In this document: one piece after another, positions 11,592-23,700 of the stretch
How positions within the stretch are numbered: position 1 is the stretch's first letter
Layout: each line of letters starts with the position of its first letter
Origin: Ignelater luminosus
Lineage: Eukaryota; Arthropoda; Insecta; Coleoptera; Elateridae
Direction: 5' to 3'
DNA: 64,000 nucleotides
Assembly (NCBI GenBank): GCA_011009095.1
Contig: VTPC01000894.1
Span: forward strand, 1 to 64,000
Program-made: the position numbers and the translations under genes
The notes under the pieces: model-generated
The model's database searches: none
What the model was told of the DNA's origin: nothing
What the model saw: the letters and a program-made list of their open reading frames with translations, nothing else

Positions 11592-13775
11592 CTGTAACAA
11601 AAACAATCTCGCTGAAATAACTATGGCGTATTTTAGATTTTTTTTTGTGAATTTTTAAAACTTAATTCGCTCGGCTAAGGAAAGAATAATTTTATCTCCA
11701 CGTGTAGAGTTACTGAACAGGATTCACATCCCCTGTTTCATCCGATAAATAATTTACAGGAGATGCGAAAGAAGGGTACTACTGATAAATGCTTTTACAT
11801 TATTGGCAGTTTAGAATCCATGATATAGGCAGAAAATTGCAGGTAGGCAATACGTGATCCTCACATTTTATCATTTCATTTCGTGTAGGTAGAGATTGAC
11901 GCAGCTTGAGTAGCCTGATTTTGTGATGTTTGACACAGAGATGATAAAAAAGGTAGGTCTATAAAAGTGCCCCGGTGAAATGCACTGTTGTTTTGATAAA
12001 ATCTAAACATTCGCGAGAACATGGAAAAGCTTCGCTTATGTTCATAAAAATTAAATTTGTTTTATTTGCGTTCCACATCTCTTGGGTATGTTTTTGTCAT
12101 ATTTATTTTATTCTGCAAACTAGGAAGGGGCATGGTAGGGCGGGTAAGGGTTAGACTTCACTTACATTTACATGACATGAAACAAACGTTATCGAAGGGT
12201 AGATGTCTAAAGTCATTCAAACGCTGGCGAAGCAGACAAGTTTTATCACTTTTTGCCGATTATATTTTTTTTGTGTAGATTTTGTACTAAAAGCGAACAT
12301 GATGTGTCCAAAAAATTCGCTTTTTAAAACTTCTCTTTAGAAATAAAAATAAAAAGAAACATTCAATATTATGATAAATTACCATTTTGTAACCTGAAGG
12401 TATATTTTTATAGTAGCCTTTCCTTGTCATGTTTTTATTAATGTTGGCAAAAGCTTTATTTTATGAATATTGCGACTTTCATTAAATCAACAAAAGAAGA
12501 AACAGAAAACTAAATTTATCAACATTCTTCAAGCATACAATTTTAATAAAGCTCCACCTCGACTTCAATATTGCAGAGCATCAAATTTGTAATTTTCAAA
12601 AATTTGCGACGGGCGACGTTTTGAAATAATTGAAATTGGATTGCTGCCAGTGCGTCACGGCAATAATAAGATTTGAATGAAATGAAATTAAATTGTACAG
12701 TATAGATTTGTTGATGGAAAGGACTATGAACTTCCACTTAACCGTTAAATATGTCTATGTATGTATTATATATAAAGTAAATTACTATGAGTTATTGCAG
12801 AATTTTTGCAGAATGTTTAAAATGACTGTAAAAAATCGACATTTCTACACTTCTGGGAAGGAAGACGATTGCTCTGTGATCTCATTTAAATTGCATTTTT
12901 CAATTCTTTTCTGGGAAATCAAAACATTTATTTTCGGCGTAGATAATAAAATTTCACTTTTTTTTCTGTAATATATGCTACTACTATATGAATTTAGATA
13001 CGAAAGAATAATGATGTTTAAAAGGCAAATTCCTCCATTTTTATGGATACGCACCTTTTTTGTTTAATGTGTACTTAATTATTAACACGAGATTATCATT
13101 TATCAAAATACAAGAAGATTAATGATTCGTTGAGTACTTGTGTACTTAACAAGAATGGGCTCTGGTACTTTATTTACAAAAAGTTAGGTACTTGCAAAAT
13201 CTGTATTTAGACTTTGTCGTACACATAATAACAACAATATCAATAACTTTATTGCGCATGCACATAAATAAGGTAAAATAATAATAATATTATTATTAAT
13301 AATAATAATAATATGGAAAACATAAACGCAATGGATGAAGTTTAAGTGAATAACGTTTGCTAAGCACTTTCCTCTTCCACTTAACCCATTCCGCAAATAA
13401 AATAGAGTATAGAGTATACATTATTAAGTTATTTAATTATCATTGCAATTGTAACACTTTTGTTGTGTAAGAGTTAGAAAGAAAGTGAGCAAACATATTG
13501 AGGAAAAAAGATCAGGCATTTTGCATTTTTTGCAAAAATCGATTGCAGCCTCAAAATATTATAAACTTTCAAAGTGACAACAGAAACTATTGAATGCTAA
13601 AGAAAAACAAGTAAAGAAAGTTTATGAGTAAATTAGCAATTCTGTTTTTGAAGTAAGTAATTGCGGTAATGTTCTGTGGTGGAAATCTATCTTGCAGGTG
13701 TACGTGGAGCAAGTTAGATATTTTGAAAATATTGCAAGGTCGTTGAAAGCAAGCAGTTCTATGTTTCAAAAGAGT
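11592..13775. other. Intron sequence with one microsatellite
   Basis: Only an (AAT)n microsatellite at 13277-13313 was recognised. The several small open frames carry no family motifs. Confidence 0.5.
13277..13313. repeat. (AAT)n microsatellite
   Basis: About 37 bp of AAT/ATT triplets, with a switch from AAT to ATT and back that makes it partly self-complementary. Confidence 0.8.
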
Positions 13776-14887
13776 CAGCGACTGCCAAACAGTTTGCACC
13801 AAATAGAAAAGATTCTTAGTTTTGATTTTTTCAAAAATTTTTTTGCACCAATAGCTTGTGCATGCTCTAAAAGATCAATAACAAGCTACTTTGATCTTCC
13901 AGGTCACCTTTTGTTTGGCGGAAGATGGCGTTTTTCGAAACGACAAAAATCGAAAATCATTAATATTCTCAAAAGTATCAATTTTTCTAATGGAATTTCA
14001 ACAGTCTGAAGATCATAAGATGAGAGAGCTTGTGTGAAAAAAGAAGAAAATTCCTTGTCAAATAATGAAATGTTAAGATTTGGCAGTTTTTGTGCAATTT
14101 GTGCAAAAACATTATTCTTTTTCAGACTCTCTCAATTCCCGAGCCTACAAGAAAATTTGATTTTGAAGGTTTTTGGTGCAAGGCCTTTTCATCGTTAAAT
14201 ATTTTGCTATAATTTTTATTTCTCTCACTACACTTCTAAAAATTCAAATTTATCTAGAAATAAATATAAATTAGCAAAAGTTTGCGTGAATTTGTTGTTG
14301 CAGTCACGCAATACTGAACGTAATATTTAAAAATAAAAAACAATTATCCTTGATTTTTATTCTATTTTACAAAGTAACCACATAGATTGTTCTGCTGATA
14401 TTATGTTCAGTATTGGGTCGCTGTAACATTAAATTCTGAAACTTAAATCTTTAGAAGTGTAATATCAGAAATTTGAAATATTTAACAACGAAAAGTCCTT
14501 GAACCAAAAACATTTAAAATCAGTCTTGTGAGTTCAAGATTTGGGAGTCTATAAAAAAATAATGAAAACAAAAATCAATAATCAAAATTCAAGTTTACAT
14601 ATCTAAATTGCCCAAGATCTTAACATTTCATTTTTTTAAAATCCGACAGAAAAATTACTTCTGTGTTTATACTAAGCGTCTTATCTGGTTGTTACTCTTT
14701 TTCGCTGTGTTAAACTTTCAATTTTGGTCATTACAAACAAAAGCCATTTTTCGCCAAACAAAAACTGCCTTGATAGATCAAAGTAACTTGTTTGTGATTT
14801 TCGGACATGCACAGACTATTGGCAAAACAAGTTTTTCAAAAAATCAAAAATTTCTTCCATTTGATGCGAGCTTTTTAGTGATCACTG
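13776..14887. repeat. Large imperfect inverted repeat (foldback), arms about 0.5 kb
   Basis: The left arm (about 13776-14327) and the right arm (about 14398-14887) are reverse complements with mismatches and indels, separated by a loop of about 70 bp. Matching landmarks in order from the outside are: CCAATAG..TGTGCATG; ACAAG.TACTTTGATCT; TTTTGTTTGGCG; TGAAATGTTAAGAT; TTTTTGGT.CAAGG; ACACTTCTAAA; and CAATACTGAAC just beside the loop. Identity is roughly three quarters by eye. No transposase, perfect terminal repeat or target duplication was found, so it may be a foldback-type nonautonomous element or an inverted duplication. Transcription of the host gene would put a long hairpin into the pre-mRNA. 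Confidence 0.8.
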
Positions 14888-15138
14888 TAGATAGGGGGGA
14901 GTTTTACAAGTAACGATACTGTGATATAAATATGACAAGTGCAGTGACCGCATACTTTGCATGTTTCACTAGCTTACCGAAAATATCTCTTTTCATTTTT
15001 CCGTAGATAAACCTTAGACATGAATTTTGACTTTCTGAATTTTTAAGTGACCTTTTTGTTCTAGACATAGGCCATAAACAACGTCACAGTAATTGAGGTG
15101 GGATAACTTTAAGGACGAGCACGTCACTTTAGATTTAT

Positions 15139-15407
15139 TAGGAAATTTCCAGTTATCATCTAGGAATTTCTATTTACCATCTGGACATTTCCAGTTGTCA
15201 TCTGGAAATTTCCAATATCTTTTATGAGGACATTTCCAAATGGTAACTGGAAATTTCTAGATAACAACTAGAAGTTTTTAGATAACTGAAATTCTCATAT
15301 AATAAGTAGATTGTTCCAGTTATCGTTTGGGAACTGACAGTTGCCATTTGTAATTTCCAGTAAAAATCAAACACAGAAATTTCCAGTTTTCATTTGAAAA
15401 TTTGCAG
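15139..15407. repeat. Minisatellite built on GGAAATTTCC
   Basis: About a dozen degenerate units of roughly 20-25 bp around CATCTGGAAATTTCCAGTTAT. Each unit is itself near-palindromic, with perfect GGAAATTTCC at 15141 and 15203 and many variants of ATTTCCAGTT on both strands. Confidence 0.8.
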
Positions 15408-18400
15408 TTCAAATTTTGTTCAAAGTAACATCACTTCTTGTATAAAAACTGATATAATAAATTCTTGTAATATTGCAATTTAAGGAACTGTTTGGATATT
15501 CCTATGTTAAAGACTTATTTGGTTTGTCGATGTGAAGTGTTCTGGTTTCTTATCTGGATTCAATTTCTCGTTTCGTCAAGTGTCAGTAAGTTTTTCTTAG
15601 TCTTTATGCTTTTTATTCTTCTCTATTCTTTTCTCGTGTTTTGATAATTTGAGTGGCAAATGACGACTACACTGTAATTCCATTGAAAAACATTTGAGGT
15701 TTTGTTTATTTTGAAATATGGCGTTAAAAGCAGATTTTTTCACTTCTAGAACACAACTTGCATTTCTTTAGAAATAGAAATAAAGCTGATTACCCGATGT
15801 GAAGGTTTAGTTTTTTTTTGTGACTTCAGAAAGGGTTATCTGGTTTTTTGCACCGATTTCAGTTGGGGTTTGTGCTGATATTGCTGGTGTTTTTTTTGTC
15901 TGATTTCTTTAACTGTTGGCATTGCTAGATAGGTCACGTTTCTGAGAATCTTGTGTGGTTTAATGAATTCTTTTAGTAATTTGAACTGTTATTAGTGGAA
16001 TGACTTAGTTTTAAGTCTTTTCCAGTTTTTTGGTCTTACGTATGTTCATAGTATTCTGATCTTTGTCAGGCATAGAGCGTGAAAACCTCAGAGGAAGACT
16101 TGGCATAAACATGCCAAAAATCATTTTTTTGGAAATCCCAGAGGAACATGAGGGGATGGTTAAATTGATCAATCATCTAACACTAAAGAGGTAGCAACTA
16201 AAATTTGGAATGAATAGAACTCAGAAACTAATAAGAAGTTAAAACTTTACATGAACACATATAACATCTTCAATTCATCTTCCTGATAGCTTCTGACTTA
16301 TTCCAATAAAAACTTGGTTTTATGTCTAGATTCTTGAATGACTGAATATTTATTGTGCAATTCTTTTAGAATATTAGTCTATGTAACTTAGAATACCCAT
16401 TTTGTTTTTTATTTTCCTTGTTGAATCTAGCAATTACATTTTTCCAATTCTTGATGTCTTCATATGGAAGAATTTGCACATTAGTATTTTCCCCAAAACT
16501 TTATTTCTAATTGTTTTTATTTTCTAAAGGTTTCGATATTCTGAGAAAAGTGATTTTTGATTTCTTTTACTTAACATGGATTTGCGTTTTGCTCATATTC
16601 CTTTGTTTTCCCTTTACTGAATAAAATAGGTAACAAAATCTTAATTGTAGATTTTATTCTTCTAAATTTCCTTAAAATATTCTAAAGAATAAAAGAAAGA
16701 AAGCTGCATTTGAATTAATGAGGCTTTTACTATTGCTTCTACTACTACAAATTATCAAAGTCAATTTCAATTTTCAAGCCATTGACTCAATCTCTCGATT
16801 TAATGTAGGCGTACCCTTACATTTGCCTTTGTTTTAGGTACCCGTAATTTAAATTCTACGGTTGTAGCTGTCGAAATATCTATTTAGAGGTGTTAATTAA
16901 TTTTGAGATGGAATTCCTAGTGTGCTTAATGCATTGAATACTAGGTTTCTAATGGTCTTTGTAATGCACTTGCCTCTTTAAATCTGAAACAGTTTAAGAC
17001 AAAATGTACCTTACATGAGCATGAAGATTATACTTGCTTTAAAGGAAAATGAAATTCTAGATATTTCTTAAAATTGTAGATTTTATTTGACATTGATACA
17101 TTATATATTTTCGTCTCATTCTGTTTTTCATTCATAAAAGCCGATCGAGAAGGTTCAATGTTTTGTTGTAGAATGGAACCTGACATGCAAGCCCAAACAA
17201 AAGAACAACGTTGTTTGTGTAAACAATATAAGAAAAATTTTAGTTGGCTACCTTTCTGTTGTATACTAAGCCAGTAATTGATGTTGACGACACTAGATTG
17301 CAAAGTATGTGTTTATTAACTGTCTATTGCCAAGTGAACTACCCTCTTTAAGTGTAATTAAGCAAAGTTTGAACTTTCAGTCAAGTATGAAATTATAACA
17401 ACTAAAGCGTTAGATAAAGGTGAATTAACTTACAAACTTCCTAAATGCAATTAAATAATAATACTAATAATAGCTAGTAAAATAATTAAAGCAAATTGGT
17501 GCTACTAATGCTTTGTGCTTAATTGGTATTCTCCAGTCATTTCTAACAGACCCCTTAATTAATTTATAAAACAAAAAAACTGAGGAAACATGAAAACACT
17601 TAACTAACCACCCCCAAATTTGTCTTATTATTGAACATCACTATCTATTATAGAGAATCAAATGGAATTTAAATTTGTTTGTAAACACTTTATAACAGTG
17701 CCCCTAGCGATAAAGTTTTTAATTGTTGTGAATTTTAACAAACCTCTAGGGCTTGTTTGTGTTGTTTTGTAAAGTGGAAAATTTAAACACGTCGTTTGGG
17801 GCAGATTTAGAGACATATAAGCAGCTAACAATATTTTGACCAAATCCTTAGTCTAATAACAGATTGCTTTTGTATTGCCAATTTAAAATAAGTATCTAAG
17901 ATCATTCAGGCATAATTTCTCAGTCGAGATTGCCTTGACGGTTGATCTCCTATTGAATTGAAAGTTTACTTTTGTTTTGACCTTTTCGATTTTACGTCTT
18001 CTTTTCAAAATGCCTTTGCAGGATATCTTTACAAAATTCGTTTTTAAACATGTGTTAACATCTGATATGGAAAGTTGACTGGGCCTTATAGTTGAAGATT
18101 TATATATGAATGTGATTTATATCTATACAGCGTGTCTTCGGATGGAATTCCCAAGAGAAAAACCTTTTTTATCATTGATTTTGATGCAAGATGTCATTTT
18201 TTATAAAATACTCAAAATCTAAACTCGAGATCTTTATATCTTGGAGCAAAAATAGATTTCAAAGCATTAACCTATTGGGATTTTTGTACGTATATACTTT
18301 TACTAATTTTATTATTAACGCGCAAAACTCAGAACTTAACGAACAATACCAAGAAGAAACACACAGCTTTATAACAGTGCACCAAAATGCGGTCATTGAA

Positions 18401-18539
18401 GAGTAAAACTCTTATAACAACGATCTTGCTTTGCTTTTTGCATCAAAATGAAGTGTGAGAATTTTAAAATGAGATTCTTTAACAAAGATTGGCAATATGT
18501 GATCAAACGAATCTGTTCCCCAAGGCATGCCTCTGGGTT
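15408..18539. other. AT-rich intron, nothing recognised
   Basis: No exon, transposon motif or RNA gene was seen on either strand. Short open frames such as 17028-17303 (minus) look like chance. Confidence 0.5.
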
Positions 18540-19700
18540 AGGTCAAATAAAGGCCTTTTCTAAGCTCAAAAGTTCGTAAAGTCAGTTACATGATTCCTTC
18601 ATATTGTTTCGAGGCTTCTCATCCATAATTCGTGAGTTTGCTTTGCTACCTGGGCAAAATTGTTGCTCAAATCGAAAGTTATAATAGCTTTGGTGAACAT
18701 GTCAATTCAAAATTCTTACACCTTAGGTGGACCATAGGTGTGGATCATAGGTGTGGGTCAATACAGCTCGAAATTGGATTTTTGAAAGTTATCAAAATGC
18801 GACTTCAAGGTTCTTGGGAATAAGTTTGCAGAACAAATGAAACAAGTTTTTTACCTTTTCAAGTTTCGCCACTAGAGGTCGCGGAAGAATGAGCAAAATT
18901 GGAATTGAAAATTTTCTCGATAACGAAAAGATAAGCGAGTCGGAGTGCAGATTTGTAAATAGGAGGCCATCAAATGTTCTCCCCATGTGGCAAAAAATAA
19001 AAGACGATAGTCAATTTCAGCCATTTTTGAAAAATGCCAAAAGTACTAAACATTTGCCGATTGCCACGAGATTTCAGTATGCTTTAAGAAGCCACCTCTA
19101 AAGAAGATTGCTGCATGTAAAGTTCGATCTTCTTTTATTTTGCCACTACCAACCCTGAATTTAAGGAGAGATGTCTCTTCCCATATATATCTCCATAACG
19201 AAACGTCCGATCAAGATCAGATTTTTTGCAATGGTTTGTAATATAAATTCGGTAGGTACGATCTTATTATTTTTCGGATATTTTGAAAGATCAAACTGAT
19301 TGCAGACCTTTGTGAAGTAGTCTTTTTTAATTTGATACCTTGGAGTATTATTTGCAAAAAAGCTAAGATGGCTGTACCCTGAAAACGGCCAACTTAATTA
19401 TTAAATTTCTAAAATACTGGAGAAAGTCTACCATTTTAAAACAATGAAACTAGCGTGGTAGAATGGCGTCTACTGTAGCATTTGACGCCTTGAACACAAA
19501 TCCAAAGAAAAATCCAAAAATCAATGGTTTACCAAACAATGTGAAGAAACCATATATCTTACATTACAAATTTTGAACTCAGAGAAAAGCCACTTATTTG
19601 ATCTAACCTAGCGAAATCCTTTGGGAAATAATAATTTATTGGCCATAATGGTCATGTATTACCGATTTTATTTGTACTGTATGAGAGTTCTATTTCGTAC
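18540..19700 (+). repeat. Dispersed repeat A, copy 1
   Basis: This segment aligns collinearly with 61930-63730. Shared landmarks in order are: GTTACATGATT.CTTCAT; ATGTCAATTCAAAAT; TTTCGCC.CTAGAG; TTTGTAAATA; CGATTG; TTTAAGGA; GATACCTTG; AGCATTTGA; and a tail AACCTAGC.GAAT.CTTTGGGAAAT. Divergence is high. No transposase-like protein could be read from either copy and the family's ends are not defined, so the element type is unknown. Confidence 0.7.
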
Positions 19701-20149
19701 AAGAATAACAATCTTAAAGTTACTTCGTATCTTGTTTACAAACAACGTGTTGATTGCAACTGGGAACCATAAAACTATGTTTTACTATGTTGTACCAAAA
19801 TACACAAATACAACCAAGAAATCTTCTATTTTTTTCCTACCAGTCTTTACCACTGTTATTTAGTTGCTGGAAACTCCATGCAAAGTAGAGGTCATAAGGA
19901 AAATAAAGCTTCTTTATTTGTATAACAAAAATTTCTATTTATTCGAATGTTCAATATCAAAGACATAAATTCAATGAAATAGCATATTGGAATTGTGCAA
20001 ATCATGATAACACCAACTTACTTTGTTCACACCAGGTTCTTGCCAAATTTTATCATAAAAAGTTTTCTTTTTTAGTGATAGAGATTCATACTCAAAATGG
20101 GGAGATGTTACAAAAGGAAATCTGAACATCCCAAAAATATTAGCTATCA
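19701..20149. other. No recognised content
   Basis: Sequence between repeat A copy 1 and the Tc1 fossil. It may include a decayed tail of the Tc1 element. Confidence 0.35.
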
Positions 20150-20700
20150 TCTAACTCCTGCTGAGAACGAGAAAGAGAAAATACTAGGTCATTACAATAT
20201 TAACGTCAGCGTTTTCTAAGAACTTCCTTGTGACCATTGCAATACGTAGACGCACATTATCTTGCTATTAAATTGGATCCAAACAGTCTTCAGAATGTAA
20301 CGTTCGGCCCTTAATGAAGACCAGAAGAGACTTGCTTTCGATGGTGTTGGTACCCCACACTATAACGTTCTGGGTTGGAACTGTATGATGTTCGACAGCA
20401 AACTATAAATATTGTCCGTGCAGTCGCCTTACTCTCTTTCAAACAAAAACGAGATTGATTACTAAAGACAATTTGGACCATTACATCAGTTTAGTGGCAC
20501 GGTGTCGTAATGATAGTGGCAAACATAAATGGTGGTCGGCAGGAGCAAAAGTCCAACAATCGAATTTTAGATGTGCCCACCACCCGAGTTGTAGAAAAAC
20601 AATCTTTTAGAGTCGTTAGACGAAGAGTGCAATCTTCACGAGGTATTAATTGTTGGGGACTCCCGGACGTTGTATTTTCTGTCCGTCTTCCCAGTTTCTT
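20150..20700 (-). pseudogene. Tc1-like transposase fossil
   Basis: Read from 20700 downwards on the minus strand: PREDCTLRLTTLKDC in the N-terminal DNA-binding part; FSNQSRFCLKESK (family form FSDESRFCL, so the first catalytic Asp is replaced by Asn); QNVIVWG and ESKSLLVFIKG (family form GVMVWG.I); and QDNVRLRIAMVTRKFLE (family form QDNARPHVA, second catalytic Asp present). Several frame changes separate these blocks and the SPDLNPIE block is not recognisable. It is old and inactive. Inverted terminal repeats were not found. Confidence 0.7.
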
Positions 20701-20710
20701 CAACACTGAC

Positions 20711-23700
20711 CTATGGTGGATTCAATCGACGGTCTAGAATGCTTACGTCAGCTTTTCTAAGCTCATCAATTCGACCCTCTCAAATGGTAAAAATCAGCAA
20801 ATTGATTAGCAGAGATCATTATTTTAAATGTTTTGAATCAGAATGTCACGGTGACAATCACATAGATAGTGATGAAAAAACAACAAAAGCAGCAGAGCAG
20901 GCGTGATTTTTTTACTTTTTTACAAAATGAAGCAGACCATGAATAAGCAACCAGAAATATTGTTTTTGCAGTTTCTACTAAATCAAATAAGTTTCTAAAG
21001 GTGGAAGTCACTTTAGAAATCAAAAAGAAAACACTTTTTTGCAAATCAGTATAGTAAGAAAGTTTTCAGTTTTGAACATGGATTTCTATCCTAAACATCA
21101 ACAAGCTAATCCATGCATCCTGGATACGATTTGAAGAGGAAAATATAGAGTTCCTCGTTGATCTTAACTGTAGAGTATCTTAGTGTATTCGAAATTTTGC
21201 TTTTTTATTTGCACTCTGTAGGTTCTGACCTGGCCTGACTCATCTTCTTTTAATCCTGTTGGAGGACAAAGAAGTGTGACCATCCACCAACGAGCATTCC
21301 CTGTATTTTGATAGGGATCGGACTGATATATCACTGCCAACAATCAGACTCCCACCTTTGTACGGCCAGCCGTATCTGCCAAAAAACAAAAACGGCCGGA
21401 TGGTTTGAACGCCACTCCCCTACCACACTCTAACAATCTATCTGCTAGAAAGTACAAAAGACGATTAGTGGTATCAAGTTTGTCTGGAAACTATGGCCAA
21501 TAAGAAGACTTCCACCTTTTCTTATTTGTCAAAAAAGCTCCAAGACAATCGGTGGTGTTCCGCCTGCTTACGACTAGCAGTTAGTGAGGTATGGAATATC
21601 CGTCAGAAAGAATTATCTGAAACCTACGAAAAGACGATCGATGGTGTCCCATCTCCATAAGAACAGTCATTGTTGAAATATAGGATAGCTGCCAAAAATT
21701 CAAAACACGTTAGATGGTGCCCGCTGTGTATAAGAACAAAAAGTGCCCTACGTGGATAAGACCATGCGTTCCGATGATGCAGGAAATCTCCCCAAAAAAA
21801 AAACAAAAGGTTATCGCTGAAAAGGTTCCGGTATGAAAATGTTTTGGTGCAATCTCCATCACTTTGACGTCAGAGCTGCGTAACGGCATTGGACAGAGAG
21901 AAAATCTCATTAAAGTTTTTTCAGTTGAAACCGTGACGACTGACGAGAAATGTAAATGGTCGGACGTGTTTCAGTAAAGCCATTCCTTCTATCTAATTGA
22001 TCACGTTAGAAGAACCGACGTGACTGTAAAAGCCAGCACAATTCCGCGAGAGAGATAAAAACTTTTATGGCCTGTTTTAAGGTAATGTTATTGTTCTTAG
22101 AAATTAGAAAAATAATAAAATGTTTTATTCCCAAAAGTCTAACCAGTCTACGGTTTGGCTTGTTTTTGACCAAAGAACCTTCTCAGGGCACAGAAGGAAT
22201 TTAGTTCGGGGTAAGTTTGTCACTTTTGGTTTTACCACCGAAGATCTGAATTCCACATGATAGAGAACGTCTAATATGCTGAATCTTCAGCTATTACCAT
22301 AAACTTTACAGTTTGAATATTCGCTTGGATAACCAACTTATATAGATTTCGACATTATCTAATTTCTGTAAAACAGTAAAGAATCCAGAAGAACACTTCA
22401 CGCTTGAGATTATAAAAACTCATAACATCAAGATTTATCTTGATTAATTTCAGAATATACAACTAGATATAAATATCTTTTGCACAATGTTTTATAAAAA
22501 AGCTCGTAAGCTAAAAATTATTCTTTTTTACTCTTAGATATTTCGAAGCTTCTAGTATATCCCTCGTATACAAAGTAGATCTTTATCCCTACAGTGACTA
22601 AATTAAAGTGGGAGGACTTAAATTCCTAAAAACAGAATTGATGTGCGGAAAGAAAATTAAAGTTGAATACCCGAAAGATGATATACAGTGGAGCACACAC
22701 AAAAGAGGACAATTTTGCATGTCTTTTTATGAATCAAAGTAGGTTTCATTGTATTATAAGTAATCTTCTCTAGTACTTTCAGTTAGAAAAACTATTAAGA
22801 TGACTCTAACAATTGAATATTTGACTTTCAGATTACACGATTGGATTTTACGTGTCACAATTCTTTTTTCAATGAGTGTACCTAAATGCATTGCAGAAAA
22901 GGTCACACTGGAATGTAAGGAACTAAATTCTATTGTGGTTGTGTATTCGTCTATAAAGGTCAAGTCTCAAATAATCTTGTATTTAGTCCTTTTACTACTT
23001 TTAGCTCAATCAAATTTAATGTTGTATGAATTGTGGTTGGAAATATCGCATTTCTTCGTTTTATTAACATTGTGACATTTTCAGGATTAGTAACAATCTT
23101 GTTTAAAAAATAATTATTAATTCTAGCTTATTTCTCAGTTTTTTATTCTATTAATAAAAATTTTGCCTTCTTAAAACTTGTTACAATCTTCACATCTGTG
23201 TCAAAAATTGTCTATTCATCGAGATTTTTACGGGCAGATTTTTATGTTTTACATTTTTTAAGTAATAAAAATGAAGCTGACGCCGTTCTAAGGACAGTTT
23301 TTGTGTTTTCTGTTCTATATATATGCTCACGTTTCGTTTTCAGGCACTTTGGAAAAATTTTATTTCCGAAGTTTTGTCAGCAGTCAACAGATCAATACGT
23401 GTGTCTACTCTTTGTTGCTGCTTCATTTCATTGATAAATTCCCTTGGAATCTATCTAATACACACTTTAGAGCTTAGTTCCTTACTAACCGTTTTAGTGG
23501 TATTGAACTGTATCCTTCACAGTCAAACGCTGATAAAATCGAATTAGATCGTCCACATGCGTCTTCATTTCATCTTGTCGGGATTTGTATCAGATGGCCG
23601 TTACATTTTTCTTACAACTCTTATCCTATTCTTGGGATCACAAACATCCCTGATTCTATTTCTATAGACAGCTGTAGGTTCCGTAATTTGAATAAGCAGA

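Noticed and set aside
22800-23547. Hydrophobic open frames suggesting a membrane receptor
   Set aside because: T-rich sequence gives Leu/Phe-rich translations in any frame. No chemoreceptor motif, no consistent frame and no splice sites were found.
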